DNA of 64,000 nucleotides from Triglochin maritima. Taxonomy: Eukaryota; Streptophyta; Magnoliopsida; Alismatales; Juncaginaceae. Position 1 is the first letter of the stretch. Every line of letters begins with the position of its first letter. Of the stretch, positions 22,881 through 33,054 are shown piece by piece. The position numbers and the translations under genes are program-made. The notes beneath the pieces were generated by a model. The model was not told the origin of the DNA. It searched no databases and was given only the letters and a program-made list of their open reading frames with translations. Location of the stretch: contig OY821786.1 in the NCBI GenBank assembly GCA_963682175.1, positions 29,348,501-29,412,500 on the forward strand, read 5' to 3'.

Positions 22881-22950
22881 TGTTGAAATATGGCAAGAAA
22901 GAGACGTTGGAGAACATACCCTATAAGAATCTAATCAAGCAAATCATCCT
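22881..22950 (+). mobile_element. Start of a copia LTR (relic)
   Basis: TGTTGAAATATGG follows directly after a polypurine tract and the copia RNase H end, the expected position and sequence type for a 3' LTR start. Its right limit is uncertain because minus-strand gypsy sequence begins within about 70 bp. Confidence 0.55.
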
Positions 22951-25428
22951 GGACGCTTATCCCCACAAGTTGATATTCAAACGATTTATCAGGTTGCACT
23001 CTAGGCATATCCACCTCTCACATGCACAAAGGGTCGGAAACACGATCTGATACATCACAACACCAACTTTGCCAAGAGCATCAACCTGCCCCACAAAGCA
23101 CGAACTCAGCATTCCTCCACAACTTGATCGTATCACTCCCTTAGCGGAGGAGATCCTAAAGAACACGTGGTCTTTGACTGCGAAACTTAACTCCCATCGG
23201 CATGGATCGGCATACTCTTCTGCCTGCAATGTGTTGTGGCCAACCTCTATCTGATAACATCCACCTTCTCCACGCACTGCTGGACGATCTCTGGTCCAAC
23301 TAACTGTTTGTTGCCCACCTCGCCCCAACACAAGAGAGATCTGCATGGGCGTTTGTACAATGCTTCATAAGGTGTCATCACTATAGTGGCATGGAAGTTG
23401 TTATTGCATGCAAACTCAATCAGCGATAAATGCTCATCCCAACTGCCTGCCCAGTCCAAGCACGCTCTCAACATGTCCTTGAGCGTCTGTATGGTCCTCT
23501 ATAATTGACCATCCATCAGAGGTTGAAAAGTGATACTGAACTTCAGCTTTGTCCCAGTGCCCTCCGTGGTGACTCTAGAATCTCGACATGTACCGTGTGT
23601 CACAGACTGAGATGATGGGTGCTGGTACTCTGTACAACTCAACTATCTCATCCTCATATAACAGTGCCAAGCTGCGCAGCGATGACGTCATTTGTATTAC
23701 CAGAAAGTGGGCCGACTTGGCCAATCGGTCCACAATCACCCAGATCAAATCATGGAAACGCCTCGTCTTTGGTAGCCCTGTAATGAAATCCATGGTCACG
23801 CGCTCTCACTTCCACTTTGGAATCTCAATCCCCTGCAACACGCCTGCAGGCCTCTGATGCCTCATCTTCACCTGCTGACAGACTACACATCGGAATACAA
23901 ACTCCGCGATATCCTTCTTCATGCACCCTGGATGGATCATGTATTGAGCATCCATGACCTCTCTCCGCAGTCAGTTGTCGCTGACACTCACCGTGTACTA
24001 TGGAACCTCAAGCCCCCATCTGGTGCTATCCAGAAATCTAACTTACTAGTCTCTACTGACTGCATCAAGGTGGCCCTCTCTGGATCCTCTGCCTGAGCGT
24101 GGACAATGCGCTCCAATATGTTTGGCTCAACCCATACACTGACCAGCATAACCCTGCTGCCTTCTGCTGCAAACCCCTCTTCTGAACTAGGTCCTCCAAT
24201 AGTCTCCACTCATAGACTAGAAGACGAGCAACTAAACTGTCCCACTTCCGAATCCGAGCGTAGGTAATAACCTGTCAATCCCACAGGCTTTTGACCTCTA
24301 ACACTGATGTTGGTGTTCGCCACTACACCACTGCCTCAATTTTCATTGGTTTGCCTAGGTACTGTCCTTAACACGATGTGCCCAAGGAATGTTTTGCTAT
24401 CAAGCGAAAACTCAATTTCAATACTTGGCATACAACTGCAGCTCCCTCAGCACCTCTAGTACGATCCACAAATGCTTTCTATGTCTCATGGTTTGGCAAA
24501 TATATCAAGATATCCTTTGCGAATACAATCACACACTAATCCCCTAATGGCTTAAAAGCCATGTTCATCACATCCTTTGACGTTGCATGTGCGTTCGTCA
24601 GCTCGAAGGACATTCCCAGAACTCATAATGTCTATATCTCATGTGAAAGTTGTCTTCGGCACGTCAGCATCTCTGATCCTCAACTGATGGTATCCGGACC
24701 TCAAGTCAATCTTCGAGACGACCTTCACAGACTTCAATTGATCAAAGTTGTCATCGATCCTCCACGACGGTAGCGGTTCCTGACAATCACCTTATTCTAC
24801 ATCTTCCAGTCAATACACATCCTCCAATTTGGGTCACTAACTCTCAGTCAACAGTGTGCTCGCCAAAAATGTTGCACACCCTGACTCAAAAGCTTTTACA
24901 CCTCTTGCACGGAACTGATGATACAACCATCTCTGTCGTGCATGCCACAGACCATAGACACTGACCTACTGCCCTCGAATTCAAAATCTCCCACTTTTGG
25001 TAATGAACTAGCATGTCATAATGGGACAACCAGTCTATCATGAGTATCACATCAATGTCCACTATCGGCAACAACACCAAGTTAACCGGGAAGCTCTCGT
25101 TGCCCGACACAATCGGCACGCAAACTAGAAACTTCCCGAGTATAAGCCTCGTTCCTAGAAGGGTGCTGACCTCAAGGCGAGAGGCCAGACTCAGGGGGAA
25201 AATGTCCACTACGCTCGTAAATCTCTCAGTAGTGAAGGAAAGCGTAGAACCGCTATCAAATAAAATCCTAAACACATGACCGACAACATCAAGCGTACCT
25301 TCCACCATGTCAGTAGACGCAACTGCAGAATCCTCCAAGCGTGCCTCAAAAACACGTCCAACGGTCCTCGATGACCCAACAGCAAACTTGGTACCCCCGG
25401 TATCCAGACTCTGTGTCGTGCAGTCATC
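22951..25428 (-). pseudogene. pol: Ty3/gypsy chromovirus-type pol remnant
   Basis: Minus-strand pol in heavily decayed form. Protease is at about 25330-24930, with ILFDSGSTLSF (active Asp kept) and DVILMIDWLSHYDMLVHY, the RVP_2 style of Tekay/Del elements. RT survives as scraps; the YIDD position is altered to AKD in VIVFAKDILIYLPNH near 24530-24490. Integrase is at 23800-23250, with MDFITGLPKT, WVIVDRLAKSAHFL and FACNNNFHATIVMTPYEALY. Many stops and frameshifts. It ends at a sharp junction with a plus-strand gag fragment near 25429. Confidence 0.75.
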
Positions 25429-25702
25429 GATCGCATCTGAGGCAAAAATGGTTGCTCTCATGCGTAAGATTGAGAGTTTAGAGTTGGACTGAGCTCCTGT
25501 AGCTCAGGTCGCTACTCCCGGGTGTGGTAGGTGTGGACTTACGGGCCATGATGACTTGGAATGTGCTTACGCTCCAATGGATACTGAGCATGCAAATGCG
25601 ATGTATCAACAAAGGCCCCGTAACGACCCGTACAGTCACTCCTACAACCCGGGATGGCGTAACCATCCTAACTTCTCTTGGTTACCTAACTTCAAGCCCT
25701 CA
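25429..25702 (+). pseudogene. gag: gag nucleocapsid fragment with zinc knuckle
   Basis: Reads SEAKMVALMRKIESLELD, a stop, then CGRCGLTGHDDLEC (CX2CX4HX4C, about 25524-25565) and NDPYSHSYNPGWRNHPNFSW, the conserved nucleocapsid tail of this Athila-like family (compare 42733-42970). It breaks at about 25702 straight into leader sequence, the wrong order for one element, so it marks a recombination junction. Its first 50 bp are repeated at 29146-29205. Confidence 0.75.
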
Positions 25703-26183
25703 AAGATAAGGTGGGGGATACTAATAAAGCCTTCATTCTAAAAGCAAGTAGACATTGGCCCTAAGGATTTTGGACGCACTAGGAGAGTAATCTAGTCGAG
25801 ACCGTCATGGCCTGATCGGCGTTGCCTACCTTGTCGATAGTGGGAGGTACTGGATCTCCAGATCTGGTATCACTTGCTGGGCATTGTGGTCTTCGTTGTA
25901 GGGAGGTGAGGTGTGTCAAGATTAGTAACCTCGAAGTTAGGCGTTGTCTAGCCTAAGGACCCATAGCCATACATTGTTTGAGCCGTGCTTGCTAGATTAG
26001 GCTTCTACCTTCACCCACTACCCACGCTAGCTCTAGGGATTCTTCCCTCCTCATCTATTTTATACTCTCCTCCTTTGAGTACACCTTCTGTTGTGTGTTA
26101 TTTTAGAGTCGAGTCGAGCGTTTTATGCGAGGTTGGGCTCATTCTAGTGAGAGCGCTCGACTTGATAAAGTGCATTTTTTTGA
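25703..26183 (+). mobile_element. Athila-like untranslated leader
   Basis: Matches the leader of E1 (from 32453) and E3 (from 41330): the aaagataaggtgggggat start, the aagtagacattggccctaagg block and the gtagggaggtgagg block. It leads into the gag start region near 26184. The primer site and LTR that should precede it are missing; a gag fragment stands there instead. Confidence 0.75.
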
Positions 26184-26854
26184 GATGGACGGTCTAGGTG
26201 ATCGACCATCTCCGCCTCGTGCTCCTTTGGAGCGTAAGGCCGAGTCTTCTTGTGGTGACGGGGGAGACCGGGGTCCATACATCGGTTACCTCGGTCCGCT
26301 CCCACCACCACGTAGACCTCCTTCTCCTCCTCCTCCTCTGACTCGAGACGAAGAGGGATTTGGTCAGGATTGAGTTCTTGGTGCAGCACCACCTTTAGCT
26401 CGACAGGAAAGACCGATGACTTTGTGGGAGCGGACCCATCCTGTTCGGGCCGCACAACCTCCTTGCATAGTTCTTTCCCCAGCTCGTGGGAATAACTATG
26501 AACTGAAACCTCAATATGTGAGCATGCTTCCTATCTTCACTTCCAATAAGGAAGATTCGTATATTTTTATACGTGAATTCGAGGAAGTATGCTCCATGTT
26601 CAACTTGAACAGCTTGATGAGGATTCGGTCCGGTTGAGGATGATTTCTTTCGCATTGAAGGATAATGCAAAGAAATGGATGTCCAGCCTCCCGGCGAGCT
26701 CTATTCGGTCTTGGGATGACTTCGTGACTGTCTTTCTGAAAAGATTCTTCCCTCAACGGAAGACTCAACAGATACAGTACCAGATACACCAAATGTATCA
26801 TACTGAGACCGAATCGTTTTATGCTTTCTTTAAGAGGTTCAATGACCTTCCCTC
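26184..26854 (+). pseudogene. gag: gag N-terminal and capsid part, disrupted
   Basis: Frame beginning MDGLGDRPSPPRAP near 26184, an Arg/Pro-rich N-terminus, then LKPQYVSMLPIFTSNKEDSY, IFIREFEEVCSMFNL and, after a frame change near 26620, RMISFALKDNAKKWMSSLP, SWDDFVTVFLKRFFPQRKTQ and YAFFKRFNDLPS. This is the retrotransposon gag (UBN2/retrotrans_gag-like) core that assembles the particle. It is interrupted at 26854 by a solo LTR and resumes at 28893. A second copy of this segment, with the same LTR junction, is at 63035-63519. Confidence 0.8.
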
Positions 26855-27313
26855 TGTAGGATTTCAAGTTGAATTGCACATATATATTTTCATAAAAATT
26901 ATGCACAATAAGGATCAATTACAATTTTCTAGGATTTGTTTTATGCATGCATCAGTTTGTTTTAATAACTAGTTTCAAAACATTATTAAAACAAACATGG
27001 GCTCTGAATTTCATACCTAGAAGTTCTCTAAAACTTTTTGATGATCCGAAGACGTTGAGGATGCTTGTCACTGCGCCGGATGCCCCCGAGTATTCACCGA
27101 ACTCTAAACAAGATCGGAGAGAGAAGAGCTAGCCTCTCAATCTCCAATAGGGTTTAGAATCTAACTACTAACCCCTCTTTTGTTCCCTTGAGAAGAAGAT
27201 CTCTGAAAGCTAAAACTAAACTCAAGAATTGAGGAAATTCGTGGAGAATTATGGAGAGCGATTTTTGCACAAGAAGATAATGAATTAATTAATAATGTAA
27301 TGAGATAAACTTG

Positions 27314-27321
27314 TATTTATA
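27314..27321 (-). promoter_or_regulatory. TATA box of the 2-kb solo LTR
   Basis: TATAAATA on the minus strand, followed by acaag. It would start transcription near 27285, leaving about 430 bp of R/U5. No other TATA-like site of this quality is apparent nearby. Confidence 0.45.
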
Positions 27322-27490
27322 AGTTCTCTCCAAATTACCAATTCATGTGCAATCTCTTGCCCATGATTTCATGCAAACTTCCATCTAACCATCCATTATT
27401 TGCTAACAAATAATCTCAGCCACGAATTAAATCAGTTATGGACCAATTCCATGCATGATCTAATTAATTCTGCAGAAAACCGTCTGGACC

Positions 27491-27718
27491 GGTCGACCGT
27501 TTGGAGGTTCGGTTGACCGTTTAGTCCAAGTTTCGGTCGACCGGTAATAACTCGATCTACCGTTCGTAATAGGAAAATATTTCATCGCAATGTTCGGTTG
27601 ACCGACCGACATACTCGGTCGACCGAAAACGAATAGATGAAATTCCCTGTTATCGGTCGAGACACATCCGGTCGACCGTTCAACATTCGGTCGACCGTTT
27701 ACCGTTTAGCGGTCGAAC
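27491..27718. repeat. Cluster of GGTCGACC palindromes
   Basis: Five exact GGTCGACC sites at 27491, 27535, 27617, 27670 and 27689, with variants GGTTGACC (27511, 27596), GGTCGAGA (27655) and GGTCGAAC (27711). All lie within 230 bp, just upstream of the predicted TATA box on the minus strand. The rest of the LTR shows none. Confidence 0.85.
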
Positions 27719-28892
27719 GTTTTTGCACAGTACTGTAGACTAGTCAAATTTCGGTTTAACCCCTACAAAATTTGACATTTCGGGATTATTAGTAAGTTCA
27801 CAACTTATGTAACATATTATCCTATGTAATGATAAATCATTACACCCTATAATATTTACATCACATATGAATTTAGTTTAGATTCTAATTATGTTATTAA
27901 TCACAACATAATTTTGATTTTGCTTGTTCACTACATGTGTCTTATTTTCTACATGAAACCCGACACACCTCATGAACTCAAAATCCCCATTTCTTGTTTC
28001 CCAGTTTTGTGGTGTGACCTATGGGACGATCTAAACTAAGTTGGCAGTGATATTAAGAGCTTAATATTACAAGCTATAAGCGGTATCTAGCTACACGTTA
28101 TAGCTCCCAATTAGTTAGATGTCTTAATTCCACTCAAACCAAAACCCGATCCATTTAGTGATGGAGTGCACCACTTGCGTCCGTCCCTTGCCTCATGATA
28201 CTAAGAATACACACAAAGTAGTATTGTGTCATCTTTGTATTAGTATTCATTTCTTGATCTCTTTAAGCTAGTTATAAATATGTGACTTAACTCAAATCAC
28301 ATTGTGCACATTATAACTTTGCTTTATCAAGGGGCCCACTAATATCATCACCCAATCAAGAGGGGGCAATGAAAATCTTATGACTAACTATCTTCTCCAA
28401 CAAAAGTCATACTTAACCAACCAATGCCTTCACACTACACTTATCGATAGCTCAAGACACTAGTCTAATCAAGCATTTCTCAAGTGATCGGATATAAGTC
28501 TCATATCAAAGGACCAAGGACACAGTAAAACATTAATGACACAAAAAACACAATTCTATAATGTTTTACTTATTAGGTCTATTCAGTATAGAAAAGTAGT
28601 ATGTTCCTCTTTTGTGTACCCGTGTTGTCACTCACTTGTAGAGTTACAACGATCTATGACCAACACGACAATCTTAACTCGGTAATTAATGTCCCATGTT
28701 AATTACCATGATTGCGAATATCTTTTGTTTTATGTAAACCATTATCTTTTAGAGCTTTACGGTTAAGGACCAAGAGCCTCTTCCTTAACACTTGTAAAAG
28801 ACGAATAACATAGACAAGGAACGAAATGATTTCTCATTCAATTCATAATAATTGACATTTAAAAGTAAAACTTTTAGAACACATTCCCTTCA

Positions 28893-29210
28893 CTCTTACA
28901 GTGCTCTCATCATGGAATTGAGCTTTGGCAGCTGTGCCAGATTGTTTTTGAGGGCCTCAACTACAACACCCGCACATTGTTGGAGTCAATATGTCAAGGT
29001 AATTTCCAAACGAAACCCATCGATGAGGCATGAGACATTTTTGAATTAATGGCTGAACGTACATTTGAGTGAGACACCATGAGAGAGCCACCAGCTGCCA
29101 GGTCTTCTGGTCGAGCCAGATCATATCAAGTTGAGTGAACTATCGCGTCTGAGGCGAAAATGGTTGCTCTCATGCGTAGGATTGTGAGTTTAGAGTTTGA
29201 GTGTTTAGAG
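28893..29210 (+). pseudogene. gag: gag capsid continuation after the LTR insertion
   Basis: Continues the frame broken at 26854: LLQCSHHGIELWQLCQIVFEGL (28895-28960), NTRTLLESICQGNF, a stop, FELMAERTFE, then SEAKMVALMRRIVSLEFE. Corresponds to 42420-42770 of E3. At 29211 it joins the inverted host gene unit directly. Confidence 0.75.
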
Positions 29211-30434
29211 TTGGAAATTACAACATGAAGAAATCACGTGACAGTGTTGTGTATAAAATCATAAAATAAGTTGTGTTCAACGTTCGATTGGTTACTGTTC
29301 TGCGAAAGATGTTTTTAATATAATCCAAATCTTTGACATTACTGCTATAACATGTTAACAAGTCTAAAACTTAGTCCGTTGCCACAAGAGATTTCGTATA
29401 TTTTTATATATGCTTTTGATAATTGACATCTATTAATTTGTTTGACATGGTAATTCTCATATGTGAATACGTCCGTATTTTCAATAAATAATTTTAACTT
29501 TAACAAGCACGCAAATTTTAAGAGTCAAATCAAGGAACATTAGAGGAGGATTCGAGGACGTGAAAATTTAACTACCGATCGGAGTCCAAAGAGAGTTGTA
29601 AAATTTGTCTCGCAATCCTATGATCAGATGACTAAGAACATGGGAGTAAATGTGTTTAGAATATTAATACATTATCTAAAATATTTTGTCAAGGAAATTA
29701 TGTTACAAAAGTAAATTGTCTCACAATTTCAAGAAATACATTATCATGAAGTCCTTATGGGCTTATTGTTTCCAATAAAGGAAAATATCTAATTGACAAA
29801 TCTTTTTTACAGGAAGTGAAATGCAAATTTAGTGGTCAAAGAATGCATAATTCCAAACCTACCGTCTAATTAATACCTACAGTGCCTGCATATTTTTCCA
29901 TGCGAAATATGATTAAGTATGCGTGTGTGTGTGTGTGTCTATACCTATTTATATATATTGGACATATTAAAGGATATAGCTAATATAGAAATGAGCCCTG
30001 TCTAAATCATAGCAAACAGAGGTGCACAAATCGGTTGCCAAATGGCATTGTGGCCACAAAGTTTAAAATAGCAATAAAGTTGCGACCCCAACAAATCAAA
30101 AGCAATCAAAGCAACCAAGAAACAAGGATTGCAGCAATAAGAGTAAGCACAACAACATCAAAGCAAACATACTCCACCGATTGAACCAGGGTTGGTTAAG
30201 CTCAATTAAGCGTCCCGAGACGTTGGGTCAAGACAAATGTATCCAAATTCACAAAAAGTAAAAAAAGTCACAAAAAGACCGTTTAGTTAATTCGGACACA
30301 ATGAGGTTGTAGAAGGTTTAGACTCCAATTATTATTTTGGATGTGACACACCATTAATTAATTTAATCTTTCTGTTTGTGAGGTGGGATATACTGTATAA
30401 GAAACATGTGGTATAAAATAGGTTGGTCAAATGA
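29211..30434 (-). repeat. Inverted older copy of the host gene unit, distal part
   Basis: Reverse complement of about 57690-58893 of the tandem unit (ggaaattacaacatgaag at 29212 matches the complement near 58885). It contains only intergenic unit sequence and is more diverged than the tandem copies. It is cut at 30434 by E1; the same sequence continues at 52974. The 104-codon frame present in the tandem copies (58325-58639) has at least two stops here. A (GT)n run lies at 29921-29937. Confidence 0.85.
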
Positions 30435-30439
30435 GTGAT
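30435..30439. repeat. Target-site duplication of E1, left
   Basis: GTGAT, repeated at 52969-52973 immediately after the 3' LTR. Confidence 0.92.
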
Positions 30440-30566
30440 TGATTGACATCATTTCATGCTTATATTCGTATCTTATATCCATTACCTTTCACCTAAACAA
30501 TGTTGTGTTACGAGTTTTATGTGTAGTTTTCAGGAATAAATAGATTTGAAGAGATGAAGTATAAAA

Positions 30567-30671
30567 GGACCCAAAAGCTGGGAAAAAGGACTGAATTGTG
30601 AGATCTGGGGACCAAGATGCAAGGGAGAAGGACCTGAACGCAAGACAGAATGACCTAAGAGCAAAACAGAA
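30567..30671 (+). repeat. Five 21-bp tandem repeats in U3
   Basis: Units begin at 30567, 30588, 30609, 30630 and 30651. Pattern GGAC followed by mixed bases and, in three to four units, GCAA about 10 bases later, ending AGAA in the last three. The period is exactly 21 bp. The same array is in the other family LTRs (for example 39448-39552). Confidence 0.75.
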
Positions 30672-30809
30672 TACTCCACAACATCATGGGGAGTATTTTA
30701 GCAATTCGATTCGGGTCGGAGCTCCAACAAACCAAGTAGATGCATAAAAGACAAAGAATAACATCCAGGAAAGCCTCCAAGAAAGCCCAGACTAATCCGG
30801 ATCCTGTAG

Positions 30810-30846
30810 ACCGCCAATTGGCGGTCTGGAACCGCTAATTGGCGGT
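30810..30846 (+). promoter_or_regulatory. Paired palindromes in E1 U3
   Basis: Perfect ACCGCCAATTGGCGGT at 30810-30825 and ACCGCTAATTGGCGGT at 30831-30846. Centre spacing 21 bp, two turns of B-DNA. About 120-160 bp upstream of the TATA box. Confidence 0.75.
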
Positions 30847-30924
30847 CCAGGTGGATCCGAATCCGCTTAGCGTTTTCTGGCGTGTGTATTAGAGCGTGTT
30901 TATGCTATTTATGGTATTTGTTTA

Positions 30925-30976
30925 GTCCCACATCGGGGGATTGTCCCGGATTAGATTTTTCTCTAGCTATAAATAG
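30925..30976 (+). promoter_or_regulatory. USE-like motif plus TATA box, E1 5' LTR promoter
   Basis: GTCCCACATCG at 30925-30935 and TATAAATAG at 30968-30976, with 32 bases between them. Transcription would begin near 31000, giving a short R before AATAAA at 31097. Confidence 0.7.
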
Positions 30977-31845
30977 AACTCTTCACCTTCCATTGTAATT
31001 ACTTCATGCTTGTGACCATTCTCCCTAATTGAAGTGAAAGCCCTGAAGCAAGAAACTCAATAGGGGAGATGCTACTGGTATTGTGAGTCTTCAATCAATA
31101 AAATTTCCTTTGTTTTGTGCTTCTTTTATTGTTGGTGCATGTTTTAGTTTAATCGTCTTTTATTTCTAGCTTAGTTTTAATATGCTTTCTTTGCTTAGTT
31201 TAATAATTAGTGTAATGTTTAGTGAGTAGTTTCATCCCCTTTGGGGGGTGGAGTAGATGTACATACATGCATTAGAGAGAATGGGATGAATGCTTTATTT
31301 TTGATGTGTTGATAAAACATGAATATATGCTTGCTTGTTTAGGATAGAATTTATAACATGATGAGTTTTGCCAAAATGATTAGACACCTCTCATGCTTGT
31401 TTAGGTTCTGAAATAAACAACTTGCATATGTAAATGTTAATCAACAAAGTTGGTGAATAGATTAATAGGTTTTTCCATAACATTTAGACACTTCCTATGC
31501 TTGATAAACACCACCTTCATGTGCTTAAAGAATGTATTCTACACCCACCTCTTTGCATGTGTGCACTCACTCCACCCCTTAGGGGTTTTCCCATTTCTGT
31601 ATTCCAGCATTCTTCTTTTGTTCTTAGCTTAGTTTTCATTTCATTGTTTGTTTCTTTCGTTCGCATTTCATACTTCTTAGCGTAGTTTAGTGTAGAGTAG
31701 CATAATCAATCTTTCTCCCCCCAATTTTTGCCACTTGATTTCTGATAAACAAGAGGCTGCTCACCTCCCTGAGGACGATCCGTACTTTCCACCGCTTCAT
31801 CGCGTCCGTGCACTTGCGGTTTAATTAAAACGATCAACAAGTTTT

Positions 31846-31863
31846 TGGCGCCGTTTCCCGGGA
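31846..31863 (+). other. E1 primer binding site, tRNA-Asp type
   Basis: TGGCGCCGTTTCCCGGGA, six bases after the LTR. It differs at two positions from the intact E3 site at 40726, so primer pairing is weakened. Confidence 0.88.
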
Positions 31864-33054
31864 GGTGCCAGTCCAGTCTCTTGTTTGGACGATTCGAGTG
31901 GATTTAATTTTTGTTTTGTAGTTTTTCTTTGTTTCAGGAGACTTGGAGTCGAAAGGAGAGGCATCTGGAAAAATTTGGAGGAAAGCTGGGCAGTTTGGAC
32001 CGCCAATCAGCGGCCTGAGACCGCCAATTGGCAGTCTGGTGAGCTGCTTTTGCCTTCTAATTTCTTTGTCGTGTTTCCATAATGGATCTAGTAATCTGGG
32101 ACTCAATTTTGCATGTTCTGACTCTTAGATTGTTCCCAAATAAATAATCAACTTCCCTTAAGCAACTTGGACCCTAAAACTCAAAGCAAAAGATTAGGCA
32201 TTCTTTTTGTTTAGCTCATGCATCATGTATGTGACTTAGGCATTTAGATTGTCTTTTATCTTAGCTTTATTTTCTGCTACTGAGAGCTGGCGTGAGGTAC
32301 ACACCTTCTACTCTCATTCATGCATTTCGTATGAACATGCATTAGTTAGTAGGAAGTGCATTGCAACAAGTGTGACTTGAGCGTTTTGTTTGGAGAGCTG
32401 ATTGTTAGATTAAGACTCCAAAACGCTACTAAGGAGAGGCTGTCCCGTAAAAGATAAGGTGGGGGATTTCATCACCCTTTCCTTCGCCCCAAAAACAACA
32501 CTAATCAAGAGCTTAATTTTAAAATCAAGTAGACATTGGCCCTAAGGATTTCGGGCACATTAGGAGAGTGATCCGGTCCCGACTGTCATGACCTGATCGG
32601 CGTTGCCCACTTTGTCGTTAGTAGGAGAGACGAGATCCCCGGATCTTGGCTCACTTGTTGGGCTTTGTGGTCCTCGTTGTAGGGAGGTGAGGCGTGTTGA
32701 GGTCGTGTGACCTCGCAGTTAGGCGTCGTCTAGCTGTAAGGACCTATAGCGACCTTAGGATTGCTTGAGCCTTGTTTGCTTGTGTGCTTCTACCTGTACC
32801 CATCCGCCGTAGCATAAGGACTTCTTCCCTTCTCTCCTGAGTCATTCTTTCTCTCCTGTGTTCCCCCGTCTTCTCCTCTACGCACATTATTTGTTAGAAA
32901 AATAAAAGTTTTGTTTTGTGTGTGTGCACCTTTGTGCATGCTTTCGTGGACACGAGACGAGAGTGGTCGTTTGACGAGGAGCGTTGTCAATCCGGCTGCG
33001 GTCGTCGATTTCTCGACGCCTTCCTCCTCTCGTGTCGCACACAGTCCGGGTTCA
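31864..33054 (+). mobile_element. E1 untranslated leader
   Basis: About 1.19 kb between primer site and gag ATG, collinear with E3 40744-41930. Contains the leader palindrome pair (31999-32035) and a conserved aggtgggggat block (32457). Several short upstream ATG frames occur; none looks coding. A leader this long suggests packaging or internal initiation signals. Confidence 0.8.
31999..32035 (+). promoter_or_regulatory. Paired palindromes in E1 leader
   Basis: ACCGCCAATCAGCGGC (31999-32014) and ACCGCCAATTGGCAGT (32020-32035), centres 21 bp apart as in U3. Same position as the E3 pair 40879-40915. Confidence 0.7.

Larger units (their letters stand above)
26855..28892 (-). mobile_element. Solo LTR, 2038 bp, family unidentified
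   Basis: TGTAGGATTTC...TTCCCTTCA, TG/CA ends, inserted in gag. The flanks are CCCTC (26850-26854; CTCTC in the duplicate at 63515) and CTCTT (28893-28897), an imperfect 5-bp TSD, and the gag frame resumes exactly after it. Orientation is inferred as minus from TATAAATA on that strand at 27314-27321, with most of the LTR (U3) upstream of it. It contains no ORF or protein domain. A truncated copy of the same insertion runs from 63520 off the right edge. Confidence 0.75.
30440..31839 (+). mobile_element. E1 5' LTR
   Basis: TGATTGACATC...CGATCAACA. Order of signals: 21-bp repeats (30567-30671), palindrome pair (30810-30846), USE and TATA (30925-30976), AATAAA (31097-31102), a cccctttggggggtgg hairpin (31237-31252), paired gccaaaatgattagacac/gccataacatttagacac motifs (31376, 31474). 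It shares private variants with the 3' LTR at 51571 (for example gcttatattcgt), confirming the pair. The two differ by scattered substitutions, so insertion is not recent. Confidence 0.92.
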
